The notes under the pieces are model-generated. The model searched no databases. It had not been told where the DNA came from and worked only from the letters and a program-made list of their open reading frames with translations. From Desulfovibrio sp. UBA6121 (GTDB lineage Bacteria; Desulfobacterota; Desulfovibrionia; Desulfovibrionales; Desulfovibrionaceae), in assembly GCA_002422505.1 (NCBI GenBank), contig DIVX01000096.1, positions 1 through 13,856 on the forward strand: 13,856 nt of DNA, in the 5' to 3' direction. Position numbers and translations under genes: made by a program. Below, in pieces: positions 7,268-13,856 of the stretch. Positions within the stretch are counted from its first letter, which is position 1, and the number at the start of each line of letters is the position of its first letter.

Positions 7268-7708
7268 CTAAGCGTCGCGCGCGGGCGCGGTGTCGTTGTG
7301 GTATTCCACCAGCATGGCCAGCATCAGGGTCTCGGCGTTTCTGATGGGGGCGACGGAGCGCCTGCGGTACACCGCTTCGCCGTCAACCGCCACCGGCTCC
7401 AGAAGCTCCGTGTCGCACATTCCGCTTTGCTCATTGCACTGAAGGATATGCAACATGTCCTGCGTGTTGCGGTGTACTTTCGCATAGTCCTTGCCCACGA
7501 TGGCCGAGGGCGGCAGCCCCACCATGCGCGCGTACGGGCGGTTCAGGGCGAGAAACACCATGCCTGCGTCCAGCAAGGCGGCTGGGTGCGCAAGATTCCG
7601 GGCAAGCCCGTCGAACGAAGCGGTCAGCTCGTTCAAATTCTTTCCGCCGGCGAGGGCCGTGTCGGCAAGGTCGCGCAATGCGCGCAGGGGCATGTCCGGC
7701 GTGCTCAT
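7268..7708 (-). CDS. Small stand-alone PAS-domain protein
   Basis: 146 residues, cytoplasmic, with no output domain. A short N-terminal helix (to about 35) precedes a PAS-like core: HPAALLDAGMVFLALNRPYARMVGLPPSAIVGKDYAKVHRN (41-81), then a Cys-containing stretch (Cys91 and Cys98) and a C-terminal beta region (VYRRRSVAPIRNAETLMLAMLVEYHN). Such proteins sense a ligand or redox state, or modulate a kinase by protein contact; which applies here is unknown. The ATG at 7708 is the first start after an in-frame TGA a few codons upstream. Its ribosome site is weak, so ATG at 7693 is a possible alternative. It is first in the run of genes leading to the sigma-54 regulator. Confidence 0.72.
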   Translation of the reverse strand: MSTPDMPLRALRDLADTALAGGKNLNELTASFDGLARNLAHPAALLDAGMVFLALNRPYARMVGLPPSAIVGKDYAKVHRNTQDMLHILQCNEQSGMCDTELLEPVAVDGEAVYRRRSVAPIRNAETLMLAMLVEYHNDTAPARDA

Positions 7709-7817
7709 GGCTGGGCATAGTCAATAATCGTACCAGGAAGAGGAAAAACGCAGCAGGCCGGAATGACAGCACTAGTTGAGAAAGGCGGGCCTGCGCGCCA
7801 GGCCTGGTCCCAGAAAA

Positions 7818-7839
7818 CAGGACTCATCTTCCAGGACTC
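7818..7839. repeat. Direct repeat of CAGGACTC, 14-bp period
   Basis: CAGGACTC occurs at 7818-7825 and again at 7832-7839, about 110-130 bp upstream of the PAS gene start. The spacing is close to, but not exactly, a helical turn and a half. Possible regulator-binding site; chance is not excluded. Confidence 0.35.
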
Positions 7840-7875
7840 GCCTTGCGGATGGGACTGAAAAAACGCTGCGGAATC

Positions 7876-7892
7876 ACGGCTTCACAAGCCGT
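7876..7892 (-). terminator. Weak terminator-like hairpin
   Basis: ACGGCTT at 7876-7882 pairs perfectly with 7886-7892, with a 3-nt loop. On the minus strand a T6 run follows about 13 nt later, too far for a classical intrinsic terminator. It could stop read-through from the hybrid kinase gene or act as a leader structure for the PAS gene. Confidence 0.25.
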
Positions 7893-8236
7893 TGGCCGAG
7901 CCACACGCCCGCCCGTTCGTACAGAACGCCCTGACGGAGCTGCGCGCTTCACGTAACGACATGCCGAGCCTGGTGCAAAGACGGTCCTGCGGCACAAATT
8001 CAGAACAGGGGGGGCCTGGAGACGAGATTTCTGCCGCTCGCCTGTTGGATCCCGCCTGATCTCACTCGCAGCTGGGGGCGAAGCAGAGCGCGCCCCGCTC
8101 TGAACCGGGGGAAGCTTTGTGCGCCCTCATGTTTCTGGAGGGCTGGAGTTTGACGGCAAGGGGGGGAGGCGTTTCTTCCGTAGGGGCGACGCCCCTTGTG
8201 TGCTCTGCGTTGCGCAGGTGGCACGCGCTGCTGGCC

Positions 8237-11200
8237 TCAGCCCATGCTCAAAATCTCGCGCAGGGCCTCGGAAATGGCGGCCTGGCTGTAGGGCTTGGCC
8301 AGCACGCGCAGGATGTTCGGCGGCAGGTCGGGCGGAATGTCGCCGGTGTGCAGGCGGCCAGAGATCATGATGACCGGCAGGCCGGGGTGCTGCGCCAGAA
8401 TGCGCCGGGCGAATTCGACGCCGTTGACTTGCGGCATGTCGAAGTCGGTGAGCACGGCGTCGAAGCCGCCGGGGTTCTCGTCGAGGGCGCGCAGGGCCTC
8501 GGGCGCGCTGGCGCGGGCGGTCACTTCGTAGCCCAGCTTGCCCAGCACGCGCGGAATGGTGGCCAACTGGTCCTGGTCGTCCTCCACGAAGAGAATGCGC
8601 CCCTGGCCGCGGCGCACCTGCTCGGGCAGGCCTTCGTCCTCGCGGCTGATGCGCTCGTAGTGGGGCAGATAGATGTCGAAGCTGGTGCGTTCCCACGGGG
8701 TGCTTACGACGGCCACCGCGCCCTTGTGCGCCTTTATTATGCCGTGCACCACGGCCAGGCCCAGGCCGGTGCCCTCGGCCTTGCCCTTGGTGGTGAAGAA
8801 GGGGTCAAATATTTTGTCCAGTATTTCCTGGTCGATGCCTGGGCCGGTATCGGTGATGCAAAGGTGCAGGTAGCGGCCGGCCGGCAGGGAGAGCCCTTCG
8901 GCGGTCTGGGCGTCCAGGTCTTCGCCGTGCAGGGTCAAGAGCAGGTCGCCGCCGGTTTCGCGCATGGCCTGGAAGGCGTTGGTGCACAGGTTCAGAAACA
9001 CCTGGTGCAGTTGGATGGGGTCGGCCAGGGCCAGGGCGGGGTCCTGGGTGATCTCGTTGCGCACGCGGATGTTGCGCGGCAGCGAGGCCGAGAGCAGGCT
9101 CAAGGTCTCGCGGGCCACATCGGCCACGTTGACGTACTGGAAGCCCGCCTGGGAGGGGCGGCTGAAGGCCAGGATTTGCCGCACCAACTGGCTGCCGCGC
9201 TGGCCTGCGCGCAGCACGCGCAGCAGGTCGCTGGCCATGTCGCTGCCTTCCTGGGCGTCCATGAGGGCCAGTTCGGCGCTGTTGATTATGCTGGTGAGGA
9301 TGTTGTTGAAGTCGTGCGCAATGCCGCCCGCCAGGGTGCCGATGGCCTCCATTTTTTGCGATTGCAGCAGCTGGCGCTCCAGGTTGTTTTTTTCGGTCAC
9401 GTCCTCCGCCGCGCACAAAAGGCCCACCACCTGGCCCGTGGCGTCGTGCAGGGGCACGCGCGAAACTTCAAGCAGCACGGGCCTGCCGAAGCCGTCCTCC
9501 GCGTTCCAGGCGGCGCGGTACTGGGCCTGGTTCAGGTCCACCACCATGCGGTCGTTGACCAGAGCGCTTTGGGTGGAGTCGCGCCCGGCGAAGAGTTCCT
9601 CGTCGGTGTGGCCCAGCACGCGGCGGGCGTCCTCCAGGCCGAAGAAGGACACGAAGGAGCGGTTCACGCCCAGGTAGCGCAGGTCGCGGTCCTTCCAGCT
9701 CACTAGCTGGGGAATGGTGTCGAGCACGAGCTGGAGCATGCGCTCGCTTTCAGAAAGGGCGCGTTCGGCGTTTTCGCGCTGGGTGATGTCCTCCACCACG
9801 CCTTCGTAGGCGGCCAGCCCGCCGTCTGGCCCGGCCACGGCGCGTATGTGCAGAAAAGTGGTGATGCGGCGCGCATCGGGCCGGACGAACTCGCGCCGGT
9901 AGGTGGCCACGCCGCCGGGCCCGGTGGCGGCGGAGAGCCAATGCGGCGCGCCGTCCTCGCTGCCGGAAAGAAAGTCCGAGCCGGTGGCCAGCAGGGCTTC
10001 CAGGCTGGCGAAGCCGAGCATCTCCACCAGGGCGTGGTTGGCGTCCTGCAGGCGGCCTTCCGGCGCGGCGCGAAAAATGCCCAGCACCGAGTTCTCAAAG
10101 ATGCCGCGGTATTTCTCCTCGGCCTGGCGCAGTTCCTCCTGCGCGCGCTTGAGGCCGGAAATGTCGTTCAAAACACCCACCAGGCCCAGAATCTCGCCCT
10201 TGGCGTTCAGGTAGGTGGCCTTGCTGAGCATGACGGCGCGGTTGTCGTGCCCGGGCAGGCGCAGCACGGATTCGTACATGCGCACCCCGGCGGAGGAGAG
10301 CAGCTCCTTGTCCACGGCGTCGCGCAGGTCCGCCGCGCCGATGGCCGGGATGTCCTCCGGCGCTTTGCCCTGAATCTCGGCCAGGCTGACCCCGAAGAGA
10401 TGCTTGAAGGCCTTGTTGCAGTCCTGAAACAGGCCCAGGCGCGTAAGGGAATACAGCGGCAGGGGTATGGCGTCCATGAGGATTTTGAGGAAGGAGAGCT
10501 GGTCGTTGACGCGCTCCTGAATGCGCCTGCGCTGGATGATGCTGGTGACGAGCAGCACCAGGATGAACACCAGGCTGGCCAGGCTGACCATGATGGTCCA
10601 GAACAGGCCCTTGTCGATGGTGTAGAAGCGGTAGGGCTCGTTGATGATCTCCGCGCCGGAGGGCAGCTGGTCCAGGTGGATGTCCAGCTTGCGCAGCACG
10701 TTGTAGTCAAAGGCGTAGGGGTCGTCGAAGCGCTCCATGACCGGAATGCTGCCCGCGTTGGCCCCGGCCAGGATGCGCAGGGCCAGGCTGCCGGCCATGC
10801 GGCCATGGTCCACGCCGCTGTGCAGCTTGCCGCCCACGCAGCCGTGGTTGAGCAGAAAGCGCCAGCAGCTGTACACCGGCAGCGAAACATTGGCCGAAAC
10901 GATCTCCAGCACCTCGTCCGCCGCGTACAGCTTGCCCTCGTGCTCCAGGTACATGGGAATGACGAAAATCAGGGTGTTCTGGGGCACGGCGTGCAGCCTG
11001 TCGAGCATGGTGGAAAGGGGCAGGTCGTCCCAGTATTCGAAATCCAGCAGGCCCTTGAGCCGGGGCGCGACCTTGCGCAACTGGCCCTGGATGGCCATGC
11101 CCGTAACCGAGCGGTCGCCGATGACGATCATGTGGTTCGCGTCCGGGTGCAGGCGCGCGGCCAGGCGCAGGGTGGCCTCGAAGTCCACGTTTTCCACCAG

Positions 11201-11638
11201 CCCGGTGATGTTTGTCTTGCCCGCCAGCTTGGCGGGGTTGAAGTCGTTGACGCCGCAGAAGACTACGGGCAGGCCGGGAAACAGGCGGTCCTGATACTCC
11301 AGCACGAAGTTGTAGGCGAAGTCGTCGTTGGCGATGACGAGGTCGAACTCCGATTCCTTGAATTTGTCGCGGTAGAATTCGTACAATGCGCGGGCGCGTT
11401 CCGGCGTGGCGAAGCGCTTGGTGTCCAGGTACTCTATCTGCAAATCAACCAAGAACTGCGTCCCGGAGAAAAAGCTGCGCATGCCGCTTACTATTTCGTC
11501 GGACCAGGCGTAACCGTCGTGGTAGGAATTGAGCACCAGCACGTTCTTGCGCGGCTTTTCGGCCTGGGCCTGGGCTGTGGGCAGGGCCGAAACACACAGG
11601 GCCAAAAGGGCCAGGCACAGGGCGAAACGCCGCAGCAT
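8237..11638 (-). CDS. Hybrid sensor histidine kinase with periplasmic substrate-binding-like domain, three PAS domains and receiver
   Basis: 1133 residues. A signal sequence or anchor (1-26) precedes a periplasmic domain at about 30-335 that opens VLVLNSYHDGYAWSDEIVSGM. It resembles ABC substrate-binding proteins (ABC_sub_bind type) that have become sensor inputs. TM is at 346-368; PAS domains are at about 380-495, 505-626 and 630-753. HisKA has the H-box GGIAHDFNN with His775. The ATPase shows the N box NLCTNA (Asn887), G1 DTGPGI, F box FDPFF and G2 GTGLGL (956-961). The C-terminal receiver is at about 1014-1131, with Glu-Asp-Asp 1019-1021, phospho-acceptor Asp1065 (LTDFDMP), Ser1093 and Lys1115. 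All catalytic residues look intact. ATG at 11638 is 4 bp after the mdh stop and is preferred over an upstream in-frame start at 11704, since the signal sequence begins here. No DNA-binding partner lies in the same operon. Confidence 0.93.
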   Translation of the reverse strand: MLRRFALCLALLALCVSALPTAQAQAEKPRKNVLVLNSYHDGYAWSDEIVSGMRSFFSGTQFLVDLQIEYLDTKRFATPERARALYEFYRDKFKESEFDLVIANDDFAYNFVLEYQDRLFPGLPVVFCGVNDFNPAKLAGKTNITGLVENVDFEATLRLAARLHPDANHMIVIGDRSVTGMAIQGQLRKVAPRLKGLLDFEYWDDLPLSTMLDRLHAVPQNTLIFVIPMYLEHEGKLYAADEVLEIVSANVSLPVYSCWRFLLNHGCVGGKLHSGVDHGRMAGSLALRILAGANAGSIPVMERFDDPYAFDYNVLRKLDIHLDQLPSGAEIINEPYRFYTIDKGLFWTIMVSLASLVFILVLLVTSIIQRRRIQERVNDQLSFLKILMDAIPLPLYSLTRLGLFQDCNKAFKHLFGVSLAEIQGKAPEDIPAIGAADLRDAVDKELLSSAGVRMYESVLRLPGHDNRAVMLSKATYLNAKGEILGLVGVLNDISGLKRAQEELRQAEEKYRGIFENSVLGIFRAAPEGRLQDANHALVEMLGFASLEALLATGSDFLSGSEDGAPHWLSAATGPGGVATYRREFVRPDARRITTFLHIRAVAGPDGGLAAYEGVVEDITQRENAERALSESERMLQLVLDTIPQLVSWKDRDLRYLGVNRSFVSFFGLEDARRVLGHTDEELFAGRDSTQSALVNDRMVVDLNQAQYRAAWNAEDGFGRPVLLEVSRVPLHDATGQVVGLLCAAEDVTEKNNLERQLLQSQKMEAIGTLAGGIAHDFNNILTSIINSAELALMDAQEGSDMASDLLRVLRAGQRGSQLVRQILAFSRPSQAGFQYVNVADVARETLSLLSASLPRNIRVRNEITQDPALALADPIQLHQVFLNLCTNAFQAMRETGGDLLLTLHGEDLDAQTAEGLSLPAGRYLHLCITDTGPGIDQEILDKIFDPFFTTKGKAEGTGLGLAVVHGIIKAHKGAVAVVSTPWERTSFDIYLPHYERISREDEGLPEQVRRGQGRILFVEDDQDQLATIPRVLGKLGYEVTARASAPEALRALDENPGGFDAVLTDFDMPQVNGVEFARRILAQHPGLPVIMISGRLHTGDIPPDLPPNILRVLAKPYSQAAISEALREILSMG

Positions 11639-11642
11639 GCGC

Positions 11643-12587
11643 CTACAGCCCCAGCCGCGCCAGGTCGTCCACCAGGGCGCGCACGCGGCCAACGGAATGC
11701 TCAAAGGCCGCGCGCTCGGCCTCGTCTAGGGCGATGTCGCACACGCTTTCCAGGCCGCCCCCGGCAAGCACGCAGGGCACGCCGACGAACAGGCCGTGCA
11801 CGCCGAACTCGCCGTTCAGCTCCGCCGCGCAGGGCAGCACCCGGCGCTGGTCCAGCAGCACGGCCTCGGCCATGTGCACCACGCTGGCGGCGGGGGCGTA
11901 GAAGGCGGAGCCGGTTTCCAGCAGCTTCACTATTTCGTCGCCGCCGCGCCGTGCGCGCTCCACCAGCGCGGCAATGCGCTCCTGGGGCAGCAGCTCGGTG
12001 AGGGGCACGCCGCCCACGAAGCAGTGCCGGGGCATGGGCACCATGCTGTCGCCGTGGCCGCCCATGACCAGGGCCTGCACGTCGCGCACGCTGACGGAAA
12101 GCTCCAGAGCCACAAAGGTGCGGAAGCGGGCGCTGTCGAGCACGCCCGCCATGCCCAGCACGCGCTGGCGCGGGAAGGCCAGCTCGCGCTTGGCCACAAA
12201 GCACATGGCGTCCAGCGGGTTGGTTACCACAATGACCACGGCCTGGGGCGAGCGTTCCCGCATTTCGCGGCAGCAGGCGGCCACCACGCGGGCGTTGATG
12301 GAGAGCAGGTCGTCGCGCGTCAGGCCGGGCCTGCGCGGCGAACCCGCCGTAAGCACCACCACGTCGGAGCCGGCGGTGTCGGCCCAGTCCGCCGTGCCTG
12401 CCACCTGGGAATCAAAAAGCTGCACCGCGGCAGTTTGCAGTATGTCCAGCGCCTTGCCCTGGGCCGCGCCCTGGTTGATGTCGAGCAGGACCACATCGCC
12501 CACGCCGCGGCTGGCCAGCATGAGCGCGCAAGTGGCGCCCACCTGCCCGGCGCCGATGACGGAGATTTTCTTTCTGCGGAACGCCAC
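11643..12587 (-). CDS. mdh: Malate dehydrogenase (LDH-like type)
   Basis: 314 residues, the normal size for the family. It interconverts malate and oxaloacetate with NAD(H) in the cytoplasm. It shows the Rossmann glycine motif GAGQVG (12-17), Asp36 for the NAD ribose, TNPLD (122-126), VLDSARF with Asp151 and Arg154, and the catalytic His178 in MGGHGDSMVP. The substrate-specificity loop reads GSPRRPGLTRDDLL. The position equivalent to LDH residue 102 is Arg85, not Gln, which indicates malate rather than lactate. The GTG at 12587 is chosen because GGGAGG lies 7 nt upstream (12595-12600) and the beta-alpha-beta fold begins at once; an in-frame start at 12761 would add 58 residues and bypass the promoter at 12616-12644. 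It is followed 4 bp later by the hybrid kinase, so the two are likely coexpressed. Confidence 0.93.
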   Translation of the reverse strand: MAFRRKKISVIGAGQVGATCALMLASRGVGDVVLLDINQGAAQGKALDILQTAAVQLFDSQVAGTADWADTAGSDVVVLTAGSPRRPGLTRDDLLSINARVVAACCREMRERSPQAVVIVVTNPLDAMCFVAKRELAFPRQRVLGMAGVLDSARFRTFVALELSVSVRDVQALVMGGHGDSMVPMPRHCFVGGVPLTELLPQERIAALVERARRGGDEIVKLLETGSAFYAPAASVVHMAEAVLLDQRRVLPCAAELNGEFGVHGLFVGVPCVLAGGGLESVCDIALDEAERAAFEHSVGRVRALVDDLARLGL

Positions 12588-12594
12588 GGCGGTT

Positions 12595-12600
12595 CCTCCC
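12595..12600 (-). promoter_or_regulatory. Ribosome binding site of mdh
   Basis: GGGAGG on the minus strand, 7 nt before the GTG at 12587. It fixes the mdh start at this GTG. Confidence 0.8.
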
Positions 12601-12615
12601 TGTACATTTGCAGGA

Positions 12616-12644
12616 ATTTTGTCTGCTTTCCGGGCCTGCGTCAA
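12616..12644 (-). promoter_or_regulatory. Sigma-70-type promoter for mdh and the hybrid kinase
   Basis: The minus strand carries TTGACG (12644-12639, 5 of 6 with consensus), a 17-bp spacer, and CAAAAT (12621-12616, 4 of 6). The predicted start near 12609 gives a leader of about 20 nt before the mdh ribosome site. Confidence 0.65.
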
Positions 12645-12645
12645 G

Positions 12646-12670
12646 GCGGCGCGGAAAGAGGCCGCGCCGC
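12646..12670. repeat. 9-bp GC-rich inverted repeat abutting the mdh -35 box
   Basis: GCGGCGCGG at 12646-12654 is the reverse complement of 12662-12670, with a 7-nt loop. It ends one base upstream of the -35 hexamer in the divergent mdh / repeat-protein intergenic region. The position suits an operator, but the high GC content raises the odds of chance. Confidence 0.4.
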
Positions 12671-12772
12671 GTAACCTGGGCTGCCTGGGGAGCGTCTTGG
12701 TATATGCCGCACGACGGAGGTTTCCGTGCGCGGTTTGGCCACTATTCTTTCGCGAATTCATGGAGGAATCAG

Positions 12773-13147
12773 ATGAAACATTTGAAGGCGAGCCTTGCCG
12801 TGATTGTTGGGCTTTCTTTGCTGCCCCTGGGCGCTTTCGCCCAGGATTCCGACACGCCCGAAGGAAAGCGCCCGCCCCATGGCGAGATGCAGAAAGATGC
12901 CGAGGGCAAGCGCCCGCCCCGTGGCGAGAAGCGCAAAGATGACGACGGCAAGCGTCCTCCGCGTGGTGAGAAGCGCAAGGACGACGACGGCAAGCGCCCG
13001 CCCCATGGCGACAAGGCCCAGGGCGATGAGGGCAAGCGTCCGCCCCGTGGCGAAAAGTCCAAGGACGGCGAAGGCAAGCGCCCCCCGCGCGACGGCAAGC
13101 CCGGCGAGCGTCCTGAGGACGGCAAGGGCCGCCAGGCCCCGGAATAG
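12773..13147 (+). CDS. Small exported protein of 14-residue charged, proline-containing tandem repeats
   Basis: 124 residues; I do not recognise a family. A clear signal peptide (MKHLKASLAVIVGLSLLPLG, cleavage likely after AFA or AFAQ, residues 23-24) is followed by low-complexity sequence. From residue 31 there are five 14-residue units of the form GKRPP(R/H)GEKxKDxx, then a longer degenerate copy and a short GKGRQAPE tail. The mature protein is nearly all G, K, R, P, D and E, with mixed charges, no cysteine and no hydrophobic core. It is therefore probably disordered and periplasmic or secreted. ATG at 12773 has GGAGGA 5 nt upstream (12762-12767). It is divergent from mdh and ends at a strong terminator. 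Function unknown; stress protection, envelope binding or metal/polyanion binding would all be guesses. Confidence 0.85.
   Translation: MKHLKASLAVIVGLSLLPLGAFAQDSDTPEGKRPPHGEMQKDAEGKRPPRGEKRKDDDGKRPPRGEKRKDDDGKRPPHGDKAQGDEGKRPPRGEKSKDGEGKRPPRDGKPGERPEDGKGRQAPE
12863..13120 (+). repeat. Tandem 42-bp coding repeats
   Basis: Exact 42-bp periods at 12863-12904, 12905-12946, 12947-12988, 12989-13030 and 13031-13072, then a 48-bp variant to 13120. Copies differ at synonymous sites (for example CGC/CGT, CCG/CCT/CCC) while the GKRPP core is constant. This suggests the repeats are not newly duplicated and that the peptide is selected. Confidence 0.9.
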
Positions 13148-13175
13148 CCCCCCCCCACTACGACCGCTGAATGAA

Positions 13176-13209
13176 AAGGGCCGGGCCTCCTGCTGGAGGC
13201 CCGGCCCTT
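13176..13209. terminator. Strong bidirectional intrinsic terminator
   Basis: A perfect 15-bp stem (13176-13190 with 13195-13209) and a 4-nt loop TGCT, between the convergent repeat-protein gene (ends 13147) and DUF169 gene (ends 13235). On the minus strand the stem runs into TTTTC; on the plus strand into TTGTGCTTT. It can serve both genes. Confidence 0.88.
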
Positions 13210-13234
13210 GTGCTTTGCCGGGGGGCTTGCGCGG

Positions 13235-13856
13235 CTAGGCCTCGCCCTCTTTCTTGAACACGATGAGCGGACAGTTCTTGCAGATGTCCGCGCCGGGGAA
13301 AGGCTCTCCCAGGCGGGTGATGGACGCGCCGCCCTTTTCGGTCACGCGCTTGGCCAGGCGTGCGGCAATGGCCTCCATGTGCGCACCGGGGATGAACACG
13401 TTGATTTCGCCGCGTTCGGTCTTGCCGGCGTTGTAGCTGCCGCTGCACGCCAGGGAGATGTTGGCCTGGCTCGTGTTGAAGCAGGTGACGCTGCCGCCGC
13501 AAGCAGCGGAGTTCATGCACAAAGACGGGCGGAAGGGGTGCACGTTCTGGGTGGCCATCCAGTCATCCACGATGTGGTAGGCCTGCATGTTGTCGCAGTA
13601 GAAGTGCACCACGTCCGGGGTGCCCACGGCCATGGCCAGCGGGCTTACGGCCACGGCCAGCAGCTTGCCTTCGGGCAGGCGGGGCTTTGTTTCCACAAAG
13701 CGCTTGGCCTGGTCGGCGTCGATGCAGTACTTCATGTGGCTCTTCACTTCGCCCTCGTCCAGAGCCTTCCAGCCGAACACGAACTGGGCGTTGGTGCAGC
13801 CCATCTTGTCGCGCTCCATGAGCACGGGGATGCCCTCCATGCGCGCGCCGATTTCG
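13235..13856 (-). CDS. DUF169 family protein, N-terminus cut by window edge
   Basis: About 206 residues are visible. The frame stays open to base 13856, and the family normally extends further upstream, so the ATG at 13840 is probably internal. Recognisable DUF169 features are PRLPEGKLLAVAVSPL, then PDVVHFYCDNMQAYHIVDDW, a central Cys-rich stretch (SLCMNSAACGGSVTC) and GEINVFIPGAHMEAIAARL, ending in CKNCPLIVF. Nine cysteines are visible, including a C-terminal CxxC and a C-x5-C-x5-C cluster. That is suggestive of metal or cofactor binding, although the family's function is not established. No membrane segment. It converges with the repeat-protein gene across the terminator at 13176-13209; its promoter is outside the window. 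Confidence 0.82.
   Translation of the reverse strand, partial: EIGARMEGIPVLMERDKMGCTNAQFVFGWKALDEGEVKSHMKYCIDADQAKRFVETKPRLPEGKLLAVAVSPLAMAVGTPDVVHFYCDNMQAYHIVDDWMATQNVHPFRPSLCMNSAACGGSVTCFNTSQANISLACSGSYNAGKTERGEINVFIPGAHMEAIAARLAKRVTEKGGASITRLGEPFPGADICKNCPLIVFKKEGEA

Larger units (their letters stand above)
7709..8236. other. 528-bp non-coding region between the kinase operons
   Basis: No credible gene on either strand. It holds the 3' flank of the hybrid kinase and the upstream region of the PAS-Hpt-regulator cluster. Visible elements are a 6-bp hairpin (8182-8196), a 7-bp hairpin (8084-8102), a 7-bp hairpin with 3-nt loop (7876-7892), a T6 run on the minus strand near 7855-7862, an 8-bp direct repeat at 7818-7825 and 7832-7839, and a CCAGGCCTGG palindrome at 7798-7807. 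No clear sigma-70 or sigma-54 promoter was found. Confidence 0.6.

Noticed and set aside
7721..7735. Sigma-54-like element TGGTACG-N4-TTGA ahead of the PAS gene
   Set aside because: The critical GC of the -12 box is GA, and the predicted start would fall right at the ATG, leaving no leader.
8220..8236. TGGCACGCGCTGCT on the plus strand as a sigma-54 promoter
   Set aside because: The spacing between GG and GC is 2 bp too short, and it would drive transcription antisense into the hybrid kinase.
8117..12001. Very long open frames on the plus strand (8117-9706 and 9848-12001)
   Set aside because: They lie antisense to the intact hybrid kinase and mdh, show no domain motifs, and are rich in Gln, His, Ala and Gly. 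That is what the complement of GC-rich coding DNA with strong third-position bias produces.
12588..12761. Upstream start at 12761 for mdh
   Set aside because: The added 58 residues are basic with no family match, and the extension would span the promoter at 12616-12644. The GTG at 12587 has an excellent ribosome site and gives the normal family length.
12608..12772. Longer rightward frame upstream of the repeat-protein ATG
   Set aside because: It would bury the signal peptide internally and lacks a ribosome site. ATG at 12773 has GGAGGA 5 nt upstream.
12863..13120. GKR motifs as peptide-processing and amidation sites
   Set aside because: The resemblance is to eukaryotic prohormones. This is a bacterial exported protein and GKR is simply part of the repeat.

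Overview
The window is GC-rich, densely coded DNA, nearly all on the minus strand. It is rich in multi-domain sensor kinases and also carries a sigma-54 activator, a DUF169 protein and an LDH-like (type III) malate dehydrogenase. This mix suggests a Desulfovibrio-like deltaproteobacterium; that is an inference from gene content, as no rRNA or other taxonomic marker is present. I see no tRNA, rRNA, CRISPR array, insertion sequence or phage gene.

Layout, left to right. (1) 1-1577, minus: the 5' part of a trehalose synthase gene (treS, cut by the window edge) lies 4 bp downstream of an MscS-type mechanosensitive channel gene, a likely osmotic-stress pair. Upstream, at 1709-1749, a perfect 14-bp inverted repeat overlaps a good sigma-54 (-24/-12) promoter match pointing at mscS. 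(2) 1786-7708, minus: a signalling cluster, in transcription order a small PAS protein, a divergent Hpt-like protein, a sigma-54-dependent response regulator, a Cache/HAMP/PAS sensor histidine kinase, and an exported SUMF1/FGE-fold protein whose start overlaps the kinase stop (ATGA). (3) 7709-8236: a 528-bp non-coding stretch with short hairpins and an 8-bp direct repeat. (4) 8237-12587, minus: malate dehydrogenase followed 4 bp later by a very large hybrid kinase (periplasmic substrate-binding-like sensor, TM, three PAS domains, HisKA, ATPase, receiver), with a clear sigma-70-type promoter in front. (5) 12773-13147, plus: a small exported protein built of 14-residue GKRPPRGEK-type repeats, ending in a strong bidirectional terminator. 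(6) 13235-13856, minus: a cysteine-rich DUF169 protein, cut at its N-terminus by the window edge.

Working together (inference): the kinase, Hpt, PAS protein and sigma-54 regulator look like one phosphorelay. The SUMF1-fold protein would be its exported accessory partner. The sigma-54 promoter just downstream of the cluster makes mscS-treS a testable output. The hybrid kinase has no dedicated response regulator in the window and may sense a small metabolite related to malate metabolism, or may feed the neighbouring Hpt protein. The least described items are the SUMF1-fold partner lacking FGE cysteines, the tandem-repeat exported protein, and the mdh/sensor-kinase operon.
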